Source: an uncultured Christensenella sp. (lineage in GTDB: Bacteria; Bacillota; Clostridia; Christensenellales; Borkfalkiaceae). Taken from it: a DNA stretch of 64,000 nucleotides. This document shows, in pieces, positions 38,301-45,873 of this stretch; position 1 is the stretch's first letter, and each line of letters begins with the position of its first letter. The notes under the pieces are model-generated. The model saw only the letters and a list, made by a program, of their open reading frames with translations, made no database searches and had not been told where the DNA came from. The position numbers were made by a program, and so were the translations under genes. Where the stretch lies: contig CAJTXM010000009.1 of the NCBI GenBank assembly GCA_910583545.1, positions 1 through 64,000 on the forward strand, in the 5' to 3' direction.

Positions 38301-39413
38301 TTCGGTAACCGCCGAAACGGTATGCCCCGAAACAAGTCCTTCGTGAGAAAAGCCCGAATTTGAAAGCGGAGCGCCGTCATACTCTTTGCTGTCCGAATTC
38401 GTCGTAACGTTAATTTTACGGGGGCGGACGGTAAACGTCGCGGCGGGACTGTTTTCTATGAGATAGTGTTTAGAAACGTCCTTATCTCCGTTGAAGAAAG
38501 AAACTTCGGGTTTGATGCTTACGGTATATGTGCCTGCGTCTATTAAAGTCTGAACTACTGTGCCGTTTGCGTCGGTTATCACAGTTTCAAATTCTATTTT
38601 GTCGCCGCGCAGAGCCGACTGCGTGGACGGCGAAAGTTCGGGAACATAATTAATCTGTTTGCCGTCATACTCGAAAGAGCCGTTTTCAAGCGATAAAGTT
38701 ATGGGTTTCTGTTCGAGGGCGACTTCTTTTTTCGGTGTGGAAACGTCGTAACAGAACGTTACGTCTTCGCCGTTTTTATTTAAAATAAGGAAAGATTCGG
38801 AATTTGCGCAGACCCCCGTTATATCGAGCGAAGGGTCGTCGTAGAGGAACGTCACGCCCTCCACCGCCAGCGTGTCGCCGTTGACGAGAGGGAAACTGTA
38901 ACTTCCTTTTCCGATAGCCGTACCGTAAGTCAGCGCGTCGGCGGTGATTAAAAATTCCAAGGGTTTGCTTTCGATTTCGAACTGTTTGGGCGTGCCGTAT
39001 TTTTTACCGCCGAAACCGCTCTTTGTGACGACGCGGACTTCGTATCTGCCTGCAAGAAAGGGTGTTTCGTACGTCCATTCCCCGCTCTTTTCAGAGGTGT
39101 CCGACGCAAGCGAAGCGCGGACGGAAGTCTTTTGTGCGGTTTCCGATTGCCGTGACTTGCCAAGGTATCTGAACTGATACTCGGCTCCGCTGAGCAGAGC
39201 TTCGGGTTCTTCGACCGTAAACGCTTCGCCGTAAACGGGGTTTTCGGGCAGGACGATATCTTTCGTCACAATACCCGTAATGCCTAAAAGAGTGAAAGTT
39301 ACCGCAACGATAAGGACTGCGATGGCGATAAAGAGCAAGCGGAAACGGACGATAAAATTCTTTATCGCCGCGACGCGCTTTATTCTGTTCTGATATGAAT
39401 CGTATGAAATCAT
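29337..39413 (-). CDS. Giant N-terminally anchored surface protein with YDG and MBG repeats
   Basis: 3358 aa, one uninterrupted frame of 10 kb. A short basic cytoplasmic end (~27 residues) and one membrane helix at ~28-50 (FIAIAVLIVAVTFTLLGI) are followed by an entirely extracellular body. From ~248 to ~2400 there are about 22 repeats, near 98 residues each where measured, with the core x-x-YDG-x-P-L (KVYDGTPLYG, KIYDGQPLFG, KEFDGTPLVN, TYDGTPLKGD) and the end motif ENY.I.Y.YGTL.VT.R.I. This is the YDG/MBG beta-sandwich type found in long adhesins. From ~2350 to ~3300 come more diverged MBG-like repeats. There is no LPXTG, SLH or secretion-system tail, and no cleavable signal. Single-file beta domains of this number would reach on the order of 100 nm (inference). 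An adhesin or fibre is likely; its partner is unknown. Confidence 0.85.
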   Translation of the reverse strand: MISYDSYQNRIKRVAAIKNFIVRFRLLFIAIAVLIVAVTFTLLGITGIVTKDIVLPENPVYGEAFTVEEPEALLSGAEYQFRYLGKSRQSETAQKTSVRASLASDTSEKSGEWTYETPFLAGRYEVRVVTKSGFGGKKYGTPKQFEIESKPLEFLITADALTYGTAIGKGSYSFPLVNGDTLAVEGVTFLYDDPSLDITGVCANSESFLILNKNGEDVTFCYDVSTPKKEVALEQKPITLSLENGSFEYDGKQINYVPELSPSTQSALRGDKIEFETVITDANGTVVQTLIDAGTYTVSIKPEVSFFNGDKDVSKHYLIENSPAATFTVRPRKINVTTNSDSKEYDGAPLSNSGFSHEGLVSGHTVSAVTETSVVEAGEYVNRFDFAVYDENGTAVTENYDFVYNFGTLSVLKREITVNTPDRVKVYDAKPLTESDFNGYSIIGNTLADGHTQSLVFASSLINADSVPNAVKIAVYDENGVAVTQNYNVTYVYGTLTVGQREITVTTPTRSWQYDSYAHSDSAIQIVSPYGGTPLADGEEYVITGASSVTFVTEGGVENSVSCTIVRSDGVSDVTSNYKITLNCGTLSITRRPVTITTPSVSKVYDGLTLSGNEGEIIADNLADNDRVSSYYSYEVVSFDYVDKKENSTKFIIFDSSVQTSDWGLIDDRRNENYDITYVFGILEITKRDITIHTPTVEKTYDGTPLKGDSRGAVADNLAEYEYLKAYEVAERTPAGTVLNTTKYKVFRPVEDEFSIPDNSLLDMGENGEVFGYETSQNYNIIAYEYGNITVLKRYVGIATPSGSKEYDGTAFTLAEGYEYPIPPSADSESASASGTGLLEGHSLVLDESIDPNDVTNVSEDKVINAVYFRIFSGEEDVTENYAILYNFGKIFITKRNVRLVTASDEFFYAETAFSNPSATSAHISLIDGEWIEDGEIDFVLDHTFKADHIFETGLDINLDGYENKCAYKVYAENGNGEDVSLNYELELHIIYGRLIVKRRPIYITVEGGSKVYDDTPYQNINSTAEPFDTEKPSGIVDGQWLVLDTDRKIASVTYVTEGKILNEQYYFINTVRVGEDGESVTVDVSDNYDIAYHLGYIFVTERPITIKTLSGAKEFDGQPYSLASVNAEEVISAGSLAQDHSLSVLSSTSVTYVTEGEVDNKVTYAVLRGEDNLSENYAITYDTNYGKLSITKRSVYVLTASREWTYDGDEHFDYSYIDSHIRDGVPIGEDGLVSEHKLKVTRYAAVINCADTSENNNICLYTVVTSDSERDMSGNYDLTVEYGTLTILQRNIIITTATETHWYNGDPFSCTDGWSDVGGLDLNGVQLDKGLVKNHTLKVRLDENGNEIKTTVIEVKRDADGKIERVPNVVEYEVFDGVDFVTENYSIEYIYGTLAVAPRLIMIRTGSYKKIYDGTPLYCEEFSLPEFNNDNYGLLTDKNHSVVSGDEPLNNLRYLYVNEDGTLRDEINVELTESVSYASITYITKIDGKLINSVRNMRSYKITDSNGKDISYNYHISINAGILTILERPLTVTTPTLYWDYDGKFHSGLEEQDTETGKPVFDNLVDSEIHLGAAEAVIIDFVEGGIENTIAYSFYTIKNIITNYCYDIEYIYGRLYINKINLAITNSSPMKIYDGSPLLGDTVADGLPSFDGKLNSETVKPYDVSSLTDYGVLPNTTRYTVWAVREGKEVETTGNYVISYTDGTLTVNQREITIETLSASHEYDGEKFTSTAWKDVGDLKLVAGHTLAVVDVIGEITDVGSEVVNEVIYKVVDINGNEVVNGGNLPNYIIKYVYGTLTVTPRIIRITTATDSWVYDAEEHFNDYADCVHIRGGAEDDTAKGLVLDHKLETLTYETVLDVDSKPNVCTYKIVDGSGIDVTKNYLFDDNTYEYGTLTVTKRHLTIKTATDYHEYDGTAFSKEDGYIVESFDKDRNRGLIPTHTASLDTNCKIPSVTYVHDGEVENRLICILKDGVGVPVTENYKIEYVYGKISVTPHTIAITNPSLSKVYDGTPLYGYGDGHKPEVIGLVAGDSLTADIISRLTDVGEIVNATTYRITSADGTLIYDGDGEVADSYIISYTDGATLTVTSASLRITTASLEKIYDGQPLFGENALNGDEAKQLSPFKIEYYDIGSGSWIEGLIEGEYEADKNTVKTLTDVSKDTVYNTTKYLVFADRDGVLTDITANYGEIEYVHGTLNVTARKIIITTADENKEFDGTPLVNTTAEVTAGDPLLNYTLAEGHSLSVKDGIEIPSVTYVTDGEVENILEYDVVDENGVKVSKDNYLIVRYIYGKLFVTERNISITTVTKEFEYNGKAQGDDRYTALYLNGSGNAFADGHTLEVITPFRISCVYENSAENNVMEYRIVDAEKIDRTKNYLIVDYFGTITIKARPVIIVLNEIGDITYGETLGGYPLTADGKMFTYEEGSAKTVENEELEIEIAYYQNGSLINNPVNAGVYNVDAVSKKIVGGYADISNYDVSVKLSSFTISQKEITINLLAPENGGKQYDGKQYVFPQSLGSGYEFDGDSATAYGEELTVSVRYIQNGEFVDNVFVPLTEKELSDYPIDAGSYLIVFDAENCTLNNGGLISNYKINCATDRIGYVITQIGVAFKINTVTLTYTSEAGYQIENDGIIDYENSRLPLAEGEVLIDVNSTVRNTDGSYPSSLCVGVYETIVQGFDIHVGDKDGKAVSQNYYLDETDASLNRAKFEIVKRQVNLSVWFVDVNGASASSSNEYSGEVIDLNALYPDGAYKSNVLNDNYNDFGVSDRDRAYLRPVFSVSQNGAQAELKDRGIYEITIEDLVDKDGSDVRKNYEIIGCDSGTFELTRRQIIVTPKTVQTDIAYNGKTINQGCLDYDTLHKFEPNDKGFIQDSDKQDYKAVYKLYEKGTTSDVINAVLQAGTYLISVELEYIGAEGEEKYEIVGYNYSAEFTVLPRTVYVATYDDEGDYVYNKTVHGDKSAYQFTAYVYENGEWSKDAAFCNDDLNYADPEFAYEHENGEIYSDAQNAGSYTIKVLSFGGANGDIDILRNYDIKDFPVQDGERSYGKLTVRPANVLIVPLPYSKPYNGVNVLEMPEDNFSIEYVEGSEDKTLFGGDRLSVRFSGKATVSTGMSVVRITEVNVVYPDSVADGIENYNVICSYSKLKEYLPSLSDEYSVASFIATLEFIQRTLKISQFAPPDEFKQVEYGTIVKIKIADQSGLNDYVLSGCDGLVEGHNISLGTVIVPASETGLIKNWLGAGSIKITDSANANVTNGYKIEVVYEGADYEDTYIQVVPRTVTVRVNFAPSEVEEGVAIDPSAYRIEQGSFVYGDKLTVSVVGNKFVAVVRDFSGENDRSSYYNVIFNYIQTENQVKEESI
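32213..38672 (-). repeat. Array of about 22 YDG repeats inside the giant surface protein (approximate limits)
   Basis: In-frame tandem units of ~290-300 bp, diverged at DNA level. Each contains a Y-D/N-G core near its start. Some units have lost the glycine or aspartate (QYDSYAHS, FYAETAFS, VYDAEEHF). The regular protein period with diverged DNA points to an old array under selection rather than recent slippage. Confidence 0.8.
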
Positions 39414-39438
39414 ATTCGCCTTATGCCGTCCTTTTTAA

Positions 39439-42400
39439 TTAATACGGAATGTATATTTCTTGCTGTGTTATTTTGTAATTGTTTGTCACTTCCTTTCCCT
39501 TGTCCGTGATAGTGAACACAAATTTGCCGCTTTCTTTGAGTGAAATAACTGCATAACCGTTGGGGAGTGCACTGACAACGACGTCTTCGCCGTAAGTTAT
39601 TTCGTTGCCGTCGACAAGTCCGTCAATCTTTAAAACGCTTGAAGGGTCGTAAGTTCCCTCTTTCATATTCGTCGTATCGATACTGAAAGTCAGACTCTTA
39701 GGCTGAACGGTCACATCAAAGCTCTGCTGAACGTATTCGATATTTTCCTCTCTGACAATTTCACCGTTGCCGGCGAGGACGATATCCGCACGGTTGAGAG
39801 TGACGCTTTGCGCCGCCGCGGTGCCGTTCGTATTATACTCTACGTCAATGACGGGTGTTACTTCGCAACTTCTGACCTTCAAAGCCGGTAAAACAGTGTT
39901 CGTTCCGAAAATTTTTACGGTGAATTCGTCCGCGTTAAAGGTGAAAGGTTTGCCGTCGTAGATTTTTACAAGTTCCTGATTGGTTACAAGCTGAACGGTA
40001 ACCTTTTCTATAACGTAATCGCCTTTGACCGTGATACGGTCTGTGTCCGTTTCATAGACGATAGTAGCGGAATAAACCGAAGCATCGACCGCGCCTAAAA
40101 TGTCGGACGATACGCATTTGTAACGGCTTACGTCTATTCCCGCGCCCTGCGCGTCGATAAGCGTGGTTTTCATATCCGCCTGACTTAAAGGCTGACCGTC
40201 ATAATACTTACGCGCGTTTCCGCTGTTGATAGGCAGATTGCGCCGTCTTTTGACGATTTCAAACTTGTTGTTGCCGAAGCTTAAACTGTAATTGTTCTGA
40301 ACCTCTTCAAGCCCCTCTTTCCAGCCGAAGCTTACGCTCTTTTCTCCTATGCCGATCGTGTCGCCGTTAAAGCTTATATCGAAGTTATCGGGGTTGACCG
40401 CGTCGCACCTGACTTTGTCGGACAGCGCGGTTTCGCTCAAAGCTATACCGCTGTACTCGATTTCGCAGTATTCAAGCGAAACCAACACCGATTTTTTTGT
40501 GATTTTTATTGTTCCGAAAGTGCCCGTAAAGTCATAAAAACCGCTTACGATTTGGTTTGACGAGTTATAAACGGCGAATTCGGGTTCGTTGGGAACTCCC
40601 TCTTCGGGGGTGCAGTTGACCACGGAAACGGGGTTGGTTATGACAAGCCTGTCGCCCGAAGCCAAAAGTCCGTAAGTCAGATCGCCTCCGACGGATATTC
40701 CGTCGTATTCCTTGCTGTAATCGAGAGTGGAAACAGCGAGCGGTTTTTTTGAGATACTGACTTGCGCCGCAAACGAGGAGAAGTTTTTAATATCGTAATA
40801 GCTCCTGACGTCCCTGCCCGTCTCGTCGGTGAGAGTAAATTCTTCTATCCCGACTGTGCTCTGCGTGTCGTTTTCGGGCGAAAACGCTGTTACCGTGAAT
40901 GATTTTAATATATGCCCCTTTGCTAATCCGCTGTCAAATCCTATGCCCGAAGCGAACGTAAAGTTTCCGTCGTATTCCTTTGAAAGCTCTCCGTTCTGCT
41001 CAAGCTGTACAGTCCTGCGGTTTATCCTGCATACGGCAGGTTTTATTTTTACTTCGAAGCAGTCCGTAAAGTCCGTGTCTGTTTCGTCGGTTATCCTGTA
41101 TGAATTAAGTGTGTAAACAGAATTGCACAGTTCCGCGCTTTGCAGTATGCCGTCAAGCTCGCATTCCGTAAGTTTGAAGCCCTGTGGAAGCTGCGCCGAA
41201 CAGAATTCGGCAATATCTCCGCTGTCGGCTTCGTCAGCGTTCGCGCCTTCGAGATAGAAAGGCAAGCCGTCGTATTCTTTAATGCTGTCTTTCAAAACGA
41301 CGGAGGCTTTTGCTCTGACGACTTCAAGTTCGCCCGAAACGTAAGTTACGTTGTAATTGACGTTACCTCCGCCACTCACCGTATGGCTGACGATTTCGTT
41401 TCTGACTTTGCCCACAAGACTCACCGAGCCCGAATATTCCACGGTGACGGTATCGTCGTCCGCAAGTCCCGAAGCCGATTCGGGTTCGTTATCGGCTTTT
41501 AAAGTAAGTTCGGCGCCGTCGAATTCCTTGACGCCGCTCTTTGCGGTGAGAGTGAGATTTGCCCTCTTTACGGTGAGTGTGCCGACGTAAGATTCGATAT
41601 CGTAAAATGCGGTAACGTCGTTACCATCGACGTCGCGGATGACCGCGTCGACTGTTACTTTTAAAGGGTTGTCTTCGTTTGCGTTGGTTACGGAAGCGTT
41701 TCCGCCGTTGGCGCTCTTGAAAACGGGTTCGGCGTAGTGTCCGGATGCAAGCGAGCCTTTGCTGACAGTAAACTGCGTACAGGTCAAAGGTTTGCCGTCG
41801 TAGGTTTTTTCGGCACTGAGAGGTGAAAACGTTACGGGACGCTTTACGAGTCTTACGCTTCCCGAAAGGTTTGAAAGATAGTTTTTGGATACGTTTCTGC
41901 CGTTACTGTCGAAAATCATTACGTCGACGTCCTTTGCAGTCAAAGGTTTTGCGCCGTTTTTCCAGCTGTCGGTGTTCTCTATCCACTCGTCCTTGATTTT
42001 AAGCGAGACTCTGTGTCCCGACGGAAGTATTCCGCCTACAACTTCGTAATCGCTGTCCGTGATGCCGAAAGTGGCTCCGCCGTAAATTACGTCTCTATCG
42101 GTCAGCTTAATTGAAATTGTGTATCTGGTAACTCTCAGCGCGCCCTCTACGACCTTTATCGCATATTCGCCGGTAACGTCGTAGCCGTCTGCATCGACGA
42201 TTTTTACGTCAAGACTGCTAACCCCTTCGCCGACTTCCGTCTGTTCGCCTTTAAAAGAAATTATCGGAGTATGCCCGTCGACTATCCTGCCGTCGGAAAG
42301 ATAGTACGACGTTGCAGTCAAAGGCTCGCCGTTATATTCGCGCTCGGCATCCTCCACCGTAAATTCAAGCCCGATAGGCTCGGACTTCAACGAGCCGGTT

Positions 42401-42489
42401 ACCGAAAGCACTATAAAGGTGCCCAGCGCCGTACCTATAATAAGCGCAAGCAACCCGAATATTAAGAGTGATTTTCTGAATTTAGTCAT
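39439..42489 (-). CDS. Second N-terminally anchored YDG-repeat surface protein
   Basis: 1016 aa. One membrane helix (~8-30: LLIFGLLALIIGTALGTFIVL) after a short basic end, then about ten YDG-type repeats: REYNGEPLTA, KTYDGKPLTC, KEFDGAELTL, KEYDGLPFYL, KEYDGNFTFA, KEYDGISVGG, EYSGIALSE, KYYDGQPLSQ, KIYDGKPFTF. It is a smaller relative of the 3358-aa protein, with the same topology and no cell-wall anchor motif. It ends with a hydrophobic strand EIYIPY. It lies between the first ATPase gene (33 bp upstream) and the giant gene (25 bp downstream), so the ATPase and both surface proteins are co-expressed. Confidence 0.85.
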   Translation of the reverse strand: MTKFRKSLLIFGLLALIIGTALGTFIVLSVTGSLKSEPIGLEFTVEDAEREYNGEPLTATSYYLSDGRIVDGHTPIISFKGEQTEVGEGVSSLDVKIVDADGYDVTGEYAIKVVEGALRVTRYTISIKLTDRDVIYGGATFGITDSDYEVVGGILPSGHRVSLKIKDEWIENTDSWKNGAKPLTAKDVDVMIFDSNGRNVSKNYLSNLSGSVRLVKRPVTFSPLSAEKTYDGKPLTCTQFTVSKGSLASGHYAEPVFKSANGGNASVTNANEDNPLKVTVDAVIRDVDGNDVTAFYDIESYVGTLTVKRANLTLTAKSGVKEFDGAELTLKADNEPESASGLADDDTVTVEYSGSVSLVGKVRNEIVSHTVSGGGNVNYNVTYVSGELEVVRAKASVVLKDSIKEYDGLPFYLEGANADEADSGDIAEFCSAQLPQGFKLTECELDGILQSAELCNSVYTLNSYRITDETDTDFTDCFEVKIKPAVCRINRRTVQLEQNGELSKEYDGNFTFASGIGFDSGLAKGHILKSFTVTAFSPENDTQSTVGIEEFTLTDETGRDVRSYYDIKNFSSFAAQVSISKKPLAVSTLDYSKEYDGISVGGDLTYGLLASGDRLVITNPVSVVNCTPEEGVPNEPEFAVYNSSNQIVSGFYDFTGTFGTIKITKKSVLVSLEYCEIEYSGIALSETALSDKVRCDAVNPDNFDISFNGDTIGIGEKSVSFGWKEGLEEVQNNYSLSFGNNKFEIVKRRRNLPINSGNARKYYDGQPLSQADMKTTLIDAQGAGIDVSRYKCVSSDILGAVDASVYSATIVYETDTDRITVKGDYVIEKVTVQLVTNQELVKIYDGKPFTFNADEFTVKIFGTNTVLPALKVRSCEVTPVIDVEYNTNGTAAAQSVTLNRADIVLAGNGEIVREENIEYVQQSFDVTVQPKSLTFSIDTTNMKEGTYDPSSVLKIDGLVDGNEITYGEDVVVSALPNGYAVISLKESGKFVFTITDKGKEVTNNYKITQQEIYIPY

Positions 42490-42522
42490 AAAAACTATCC
42501 TTTTACCGACATAAAACTGCCG

Positions 42523-44037
42523 TTAAACGTTCTGTTCGATTAATTTCAACTGTTCTTTGCAAAGCGGAAGTTTGTTTTCTCCGAAGAGTTCGTCAAGATA
42601 CGCTCTTGTTCCGTCCGCCATCTGTTTTACATACACGGGGTTTTTCGATTCTAATTTCCTGAATACTTTCCTTGACAGGATATCGTCTATTGCTTCAAGC
42701 TCTGTTCCTCCGCTCGCCACTATTACCGGCACGTAGCTTCGGATCTGTTTCATTATTCTGTTGCCGAACGTGATATGGAACGTCTTTATCATATATTCGT
42801 CCAGCTTCTTTATCCGTCTTAAATTCCTGTCCGTTATATCAAACTCTCTCTGCGCTCTTTTAAACAGTTCTTCCAACCGCTTTGCCGATATCTTTTTCTT
42901 TCCGTATTCCTTTACTTCAAACGGTATTGCTTTCTTATCCAGATTCAATACCATTGCTCTGTCGTATACCTTATCCGATATCGCAAACGTACTGTCGTCG
43001 TTGTTTGCCGTTCCCACAAACCACATATTCGTCGGAAGTCTCAGTTTCCCGTCGCTCTGCAACAGCTTCGGGTCGTCTTCCCTCTTATCCGCAACTACGT
43101 CTAAATTCCTGCCGTCTACGTTCGGTATCTCCAACAGCGATAGAAACTCAGCAAAGTAGTATTCTACCCTTGCTATATTCATTTCGTCTAATACCGTTAT
43201 ATATATCTCGTCGTTATAGTCCGCTTCGTACATCTTATACAATAGCGTTGTCTCGTTAAACCGTTTGGTAAACTCGTTATAATATCCTACTAAATCCGTT
43301 CGCTCTTTCCACATCGGCTGTATAGGCACTACTACCGTCTTATTGTCTAAAAATTCTCCGAACGCGTACGCTAACGACGTCTTGCCCGTTCCCGACATTC
43401 CCTGCAGGATTATAAGCTTTGTTACTGCAAGTCCGCCGATAAATCTTCTGATATCCTCTATATCGTAATACAGCTTTAACCCGCCTGCCGAATAGTTCCT
43501 GAACTCTTCGCAAATCTCCCTCAGACTAAGTTCGTTATCATACTCCGGCGCTCTGTACCTTTCGTACTCCTTATCTATTTCCGTCAGCATATAAAACCGC
43601 GATCCGCTCTCTTCTTCTGCCGGACTTGACGGCGACTTTACTACTGCGGAGCTTCCGCCTGAAATCACTGTTTTTCTGACTGCGTCGGGGCGGTTTCTGA
43701 ACTGGGATTCGCCTGCATAATTGACGTCTTCCCTGCTTTTCAGCTTCTTCTTTTCGTCCCTGAAATCGACATCGAGATACTCGAACGTGACCATATCGTT
43801 TTTATGGTTGCCGGTGCTGTGAATGATTATTATCAGAATAAGTATTACGGGAAGAATAGCGAAGAGGGCTAAAATGAGGAATTTGTAGCCGTTTTTGAGC
43901 TGTGGCAGAAATCCGCTTCCTCCGTACGCGTCGAACTGTCTGATAATTGCGCAAATCAAAAGCGCGAAAAGCCCGACCACAAGAATAATTGTGATCACCG
44001 TCTTCAATATTAAGATAAGCTTATCGTGCTTTTTCAA
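42523..44037 (-). CDS. Membrane-anchored McrB-type AAA+ ATPase, copy A
   Basis: 504 aa from a TTG at 44037, the only start fitting the N-terminus. Two membrane helices (~8-32 and ~51-72), a charged linker, then the AAA_5/McrB-like motor (from ~residue 137). Walker A QGMSGTGKTS with K219, Walker B TVLDEMN, sensor 1 FVGTANNDDST, and further Arg residues (YDRAM) in the place of an arginine finger. McrB proper is a GTPase with a DNA-binding domain and an McrC nuclease partner; neither is here. A membrane-bound motor acting on protein is more likely (inference). The last 368 residues are identical to copy B. The unique part ends at ...KSP, just before SSPAEEES. Confidence 0.88.
   Translation of the reverse strand: MKKHDKLILILKTVITIILVVGLFALLICAIIRQFDAYGGSGFLPQLKNGYKFLILALFAILPVILILIIIIHSTGNHKNDMVTFEYLDVDFRDEKKKLKSREDVNYAGESQFRNRPDAVRKTVISGGSSAVVKSPSSPAEEESGSRFYMLTEIDKEYERYRAPEYDNELSLREICEEFRNYSAGGLKLYYDIEDIRRFIGGLAVTKLIILQGMSGTGKTSLAYAFGEFLDNKTVVVPIQPMWKERTDLVGYYNEFTKRFNETTLLYKMYEADYNDEIYITVLDEMNIARVEYYFAEFLSLLEIPNVDGRNLDVVADKREDDPKLLQSDGKLRLPTNMWFVGTANNDDSTFAISDKVYDRAMVLNLDKKAIPFEVKEYGKKKISAKRLEELFKRAQREFDITDRNLRRIKKLDEYMIKTFHITFGNRIMKQIRSYVPVIVASGGTELEAIDDILSRKVFRKLESKNPVYVKQMADGTRAYLDELFGENKLPLCKEQLKLIEQNV
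42525..43629. repeat. 1105-bp direct repeat, copy A
   Basis: Matches 45876-46980 (constant offset of 3351 bp). I found no difference on line-by-line reading, and all translations agree. Limits: the last base of the stop codon (TAA here, TGA in the other copy) to the codon for the first Ser of SSPAEEES. It thus covers exactly the ATPase module of the gene. Confidence 0.93.
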
Positions 44038-44042
44038 TTATA

Positions 44043-45860
44043 TCACTCTGCCTTTTTGTTGTTTCCGACGTCTTTAACAGACGGTTTTTCGCGCTTTTTC
44101 CAAAGCACCTGTTTGCGTATTTCTTTTTTGGTAATTTTCCACTGTTCCCTGAAAAATTTTTCGAATGCGACGTAGGCTTCCTGCAATTCGACAAACCGCT
44201 CGCGCGAAGTATATTCGGAGCTTGGGGAAAGTTTGCCCTGCAAAGCGCGCATACCGTCGAGTTCGCCTCTGACAAGCGCAAGTTCTCTGACTGCCTTGTC
44301 TGCGGTCTTTTTTGCTTCTTTCGCCTTTGCCTCGTAGTCGGTGCGGTACTTGTCTTCGAATTCTCTGCTTTTGGCTTCGATTTCGTTTTGAAGGTTGTCG
44401 CCGCGCTCTTTTACCTCACGCGCGGCAGTTTCTATCTTTGCTTTTTCGGCGTTCATTTCGCTGTACCTGATTTCGTACTCGGAAATGGTTTGCTGCAATT
44501 TTGACGCGAACTCCAACTGTTTCGCCTCTATCCTGCTCTCGCAGTCGGCTTGAAGCGCGGTCATCTCCTGCTCGTGAGTGTTTTTCAGCGAGGTGGTGTC
44601 TTCGATATATTTCTGGTTTAAATCCGCTATCTCTCGCTCTTTTTCGTCGAGCTGTCCGCTAAGTTCGCTGAATCTGCGGTTCAGCTCTCTTTTTTCAAGC
44701 GTAATTTCGTCTATTTTCGCATTCAGAGAGTCGATTTCCTGACGGATGACAGCAAGTTCTTCGCTGTCGCGCTGTAACGTTCTGTTCCGCTCGTCGAGTA
44801 AAAGCGCGTATTCTTCGAGCGTTTGGTTGGATTCCAGAGCGCGTTTTTTAATGCGTTTTATTCTGTCTTCGAGCTTTTTGTTCTCTTCGTCTTTTCTGCG
44901 TTTTTCTTCACTGCGATAGGCGGTTTCGAGCATATCTTCTATGCCGTTGCCGACTTTGTATGCCGTAAAAGACGTGAGCTGAAAAGATTCGGCAAGCTCG
45001 TCTGCAAGCTTTTCGGAATACGGCGCGAAATCGGTGTTGACCTCTTTGTAGGTAAAGCCGAGCCCCTTATAAGACGCGACGTAGTCGTAAAGCGCGAGAG
45101 CGTGCTTGAAATTGTTGTTCATTTTCAGAACGTTGGTTTTGACGATGGGCGGTTTTATCATAGGCGTTTTGGCAACCTGAACCATAAGATCGGTTTCAAG
45201 CAGCATATTGATTATGCTCTGGCAGTTTTCTATCCGCTTAACTATCTCCGCCGAAGTTTCGTCCGCGATCGGATAAGGGTTATCCGTGCGTTTTTCGTAA
45301 ATTTTTGTTTCTATCGTAAAAGTGCGCTTTTTCGTTTCTATTTTTTTGGAAACGGACAAGTCGCTTATGTAAGTTCTTCTCAGCGTCTCTATTTTTTCGA
45401 GACGGAACATAATGAAATCGCGCAAATAGCATAAAAGCATATAGAGAAAGCGGTTTTCATACACGGCGTAATCGCTGAGCTTTTCAACCATATACAGCTT
45501 GTCGGGAATGACGTCGTCACTTCCGTCTTCGGGAACGTGAGTTATCATTTCGCTGTGTTTGGCAAGATGCTCGACGGAATCTTTCGAAATGCGTTTTACC
45601 TTTTCTATAGGCACGACTTCGCCGTTGACGCGGATGAACTGTCTTTCTTCGCGCACGGCCTTTTCGACAAATTCAAGTCCCGCTTCGATTTTTCTGACCC
45701 ATTCGTCTTCTATTATGCACAGATATTTAGTTGTGTTCAGTTTATCGGCGTCAGTATCCGCTTTTGAAATAGCCGTCCTGTCTTTCTGGCAGGAAGTGTT
45801 GTCGGCTGTTTGCTTGCGGTATTCCTTAAACGCGCGGTAATATACGTCTAAACGGCTCAT
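44043..45860 (-). CDS. Large coiled-coil protein between the two ATPases
   Basis: 605 aa, soluble, no signal or membrane helix. Residues ~1-300 form a mixed alpha/beta domain with YAVYENRFLYMLLCYLRDF, reminiscent of the ENRF motif in DUF2357/McrC-associated proteins, but I see no PD-(D/E)xK nuclease residues. Residues ~315-540 are a long, highly charged coiled coil (heptads such as EEYALLLDERNRTLQRDSEEL and ELSGQLDEKEREIADLN), followed by a basic tail (KITKKEIRKQVLWKKREK). It is probably a rod or adaptor linking the ATPases (inference). Gaps to the ATPase genes are 13 and 5 bp. Confidence 0.75.
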   Translation of the reverse strand: MSRLDVYYRAFKEYRKQTADNTSCQKDRTAISKADTDADKLNTTKYLCIIEDEWVRKIEAGLEFVEKAVREERQFIRVNGEVVPIEKVKRISKDSVEHLAKHSEMITHVPEDGSDDVIPDKLYMVEKLSDYAVYENRFLYMLLCYLRDFIMFRLEKIETLRRTYISDLSVSKKIETKKRTFTIETKIYEKRTDNPYPIADETSAEIVKRIENCQSIINMLLETDLMVQVAKTPMIKPPIVKTNVLKMNNNFKHALALYDYVASYKGLGFTYKEVNTDFAPYSEKLADELAESFQLTSFTAYKVGNGIEDMLETAYRSEEKRRKDEENKKLEDRIKRIKKRALESNQTLEEYALLLDERNRTLQRDSEELAVIRQEIDSLNAKIDEITLEKRELNRRFSELSGQLDEKEREIADLNQKYIEDTTSLKNTHEQEMTALQADCESRIEAKQLEFASKLQQTISEYEIRYSEMNAEKAKIETAAREVKERGDNLQNEIEAKSREFEDKYRTDYEAKAKEAKKTADKAVRELALVRGELDGMRALQGKLSPSSEYTSRERFVELQEAYVAFEKFFREQWKITKKEIRKQVLWKKREKPSVKDVGNNKKAE

Positions 45861-45873
45861 ATATCTCTGTTTA

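Noticed and set aside
29337..39413. CRISPR array or DNA-level satellite
   Set aside because: The periodicity is a protein-level ~98-aa repeat with diverged DNA; there are no short identical repeats with unique spacers.
29337..42489. Long open frames on the plus strand opposite the YDG genes
   Set aside because: They follow the codon pattern of the repeats in antisense, have no ribosome sites and resemble no protein family; the minus-strand proteins have clear domains.
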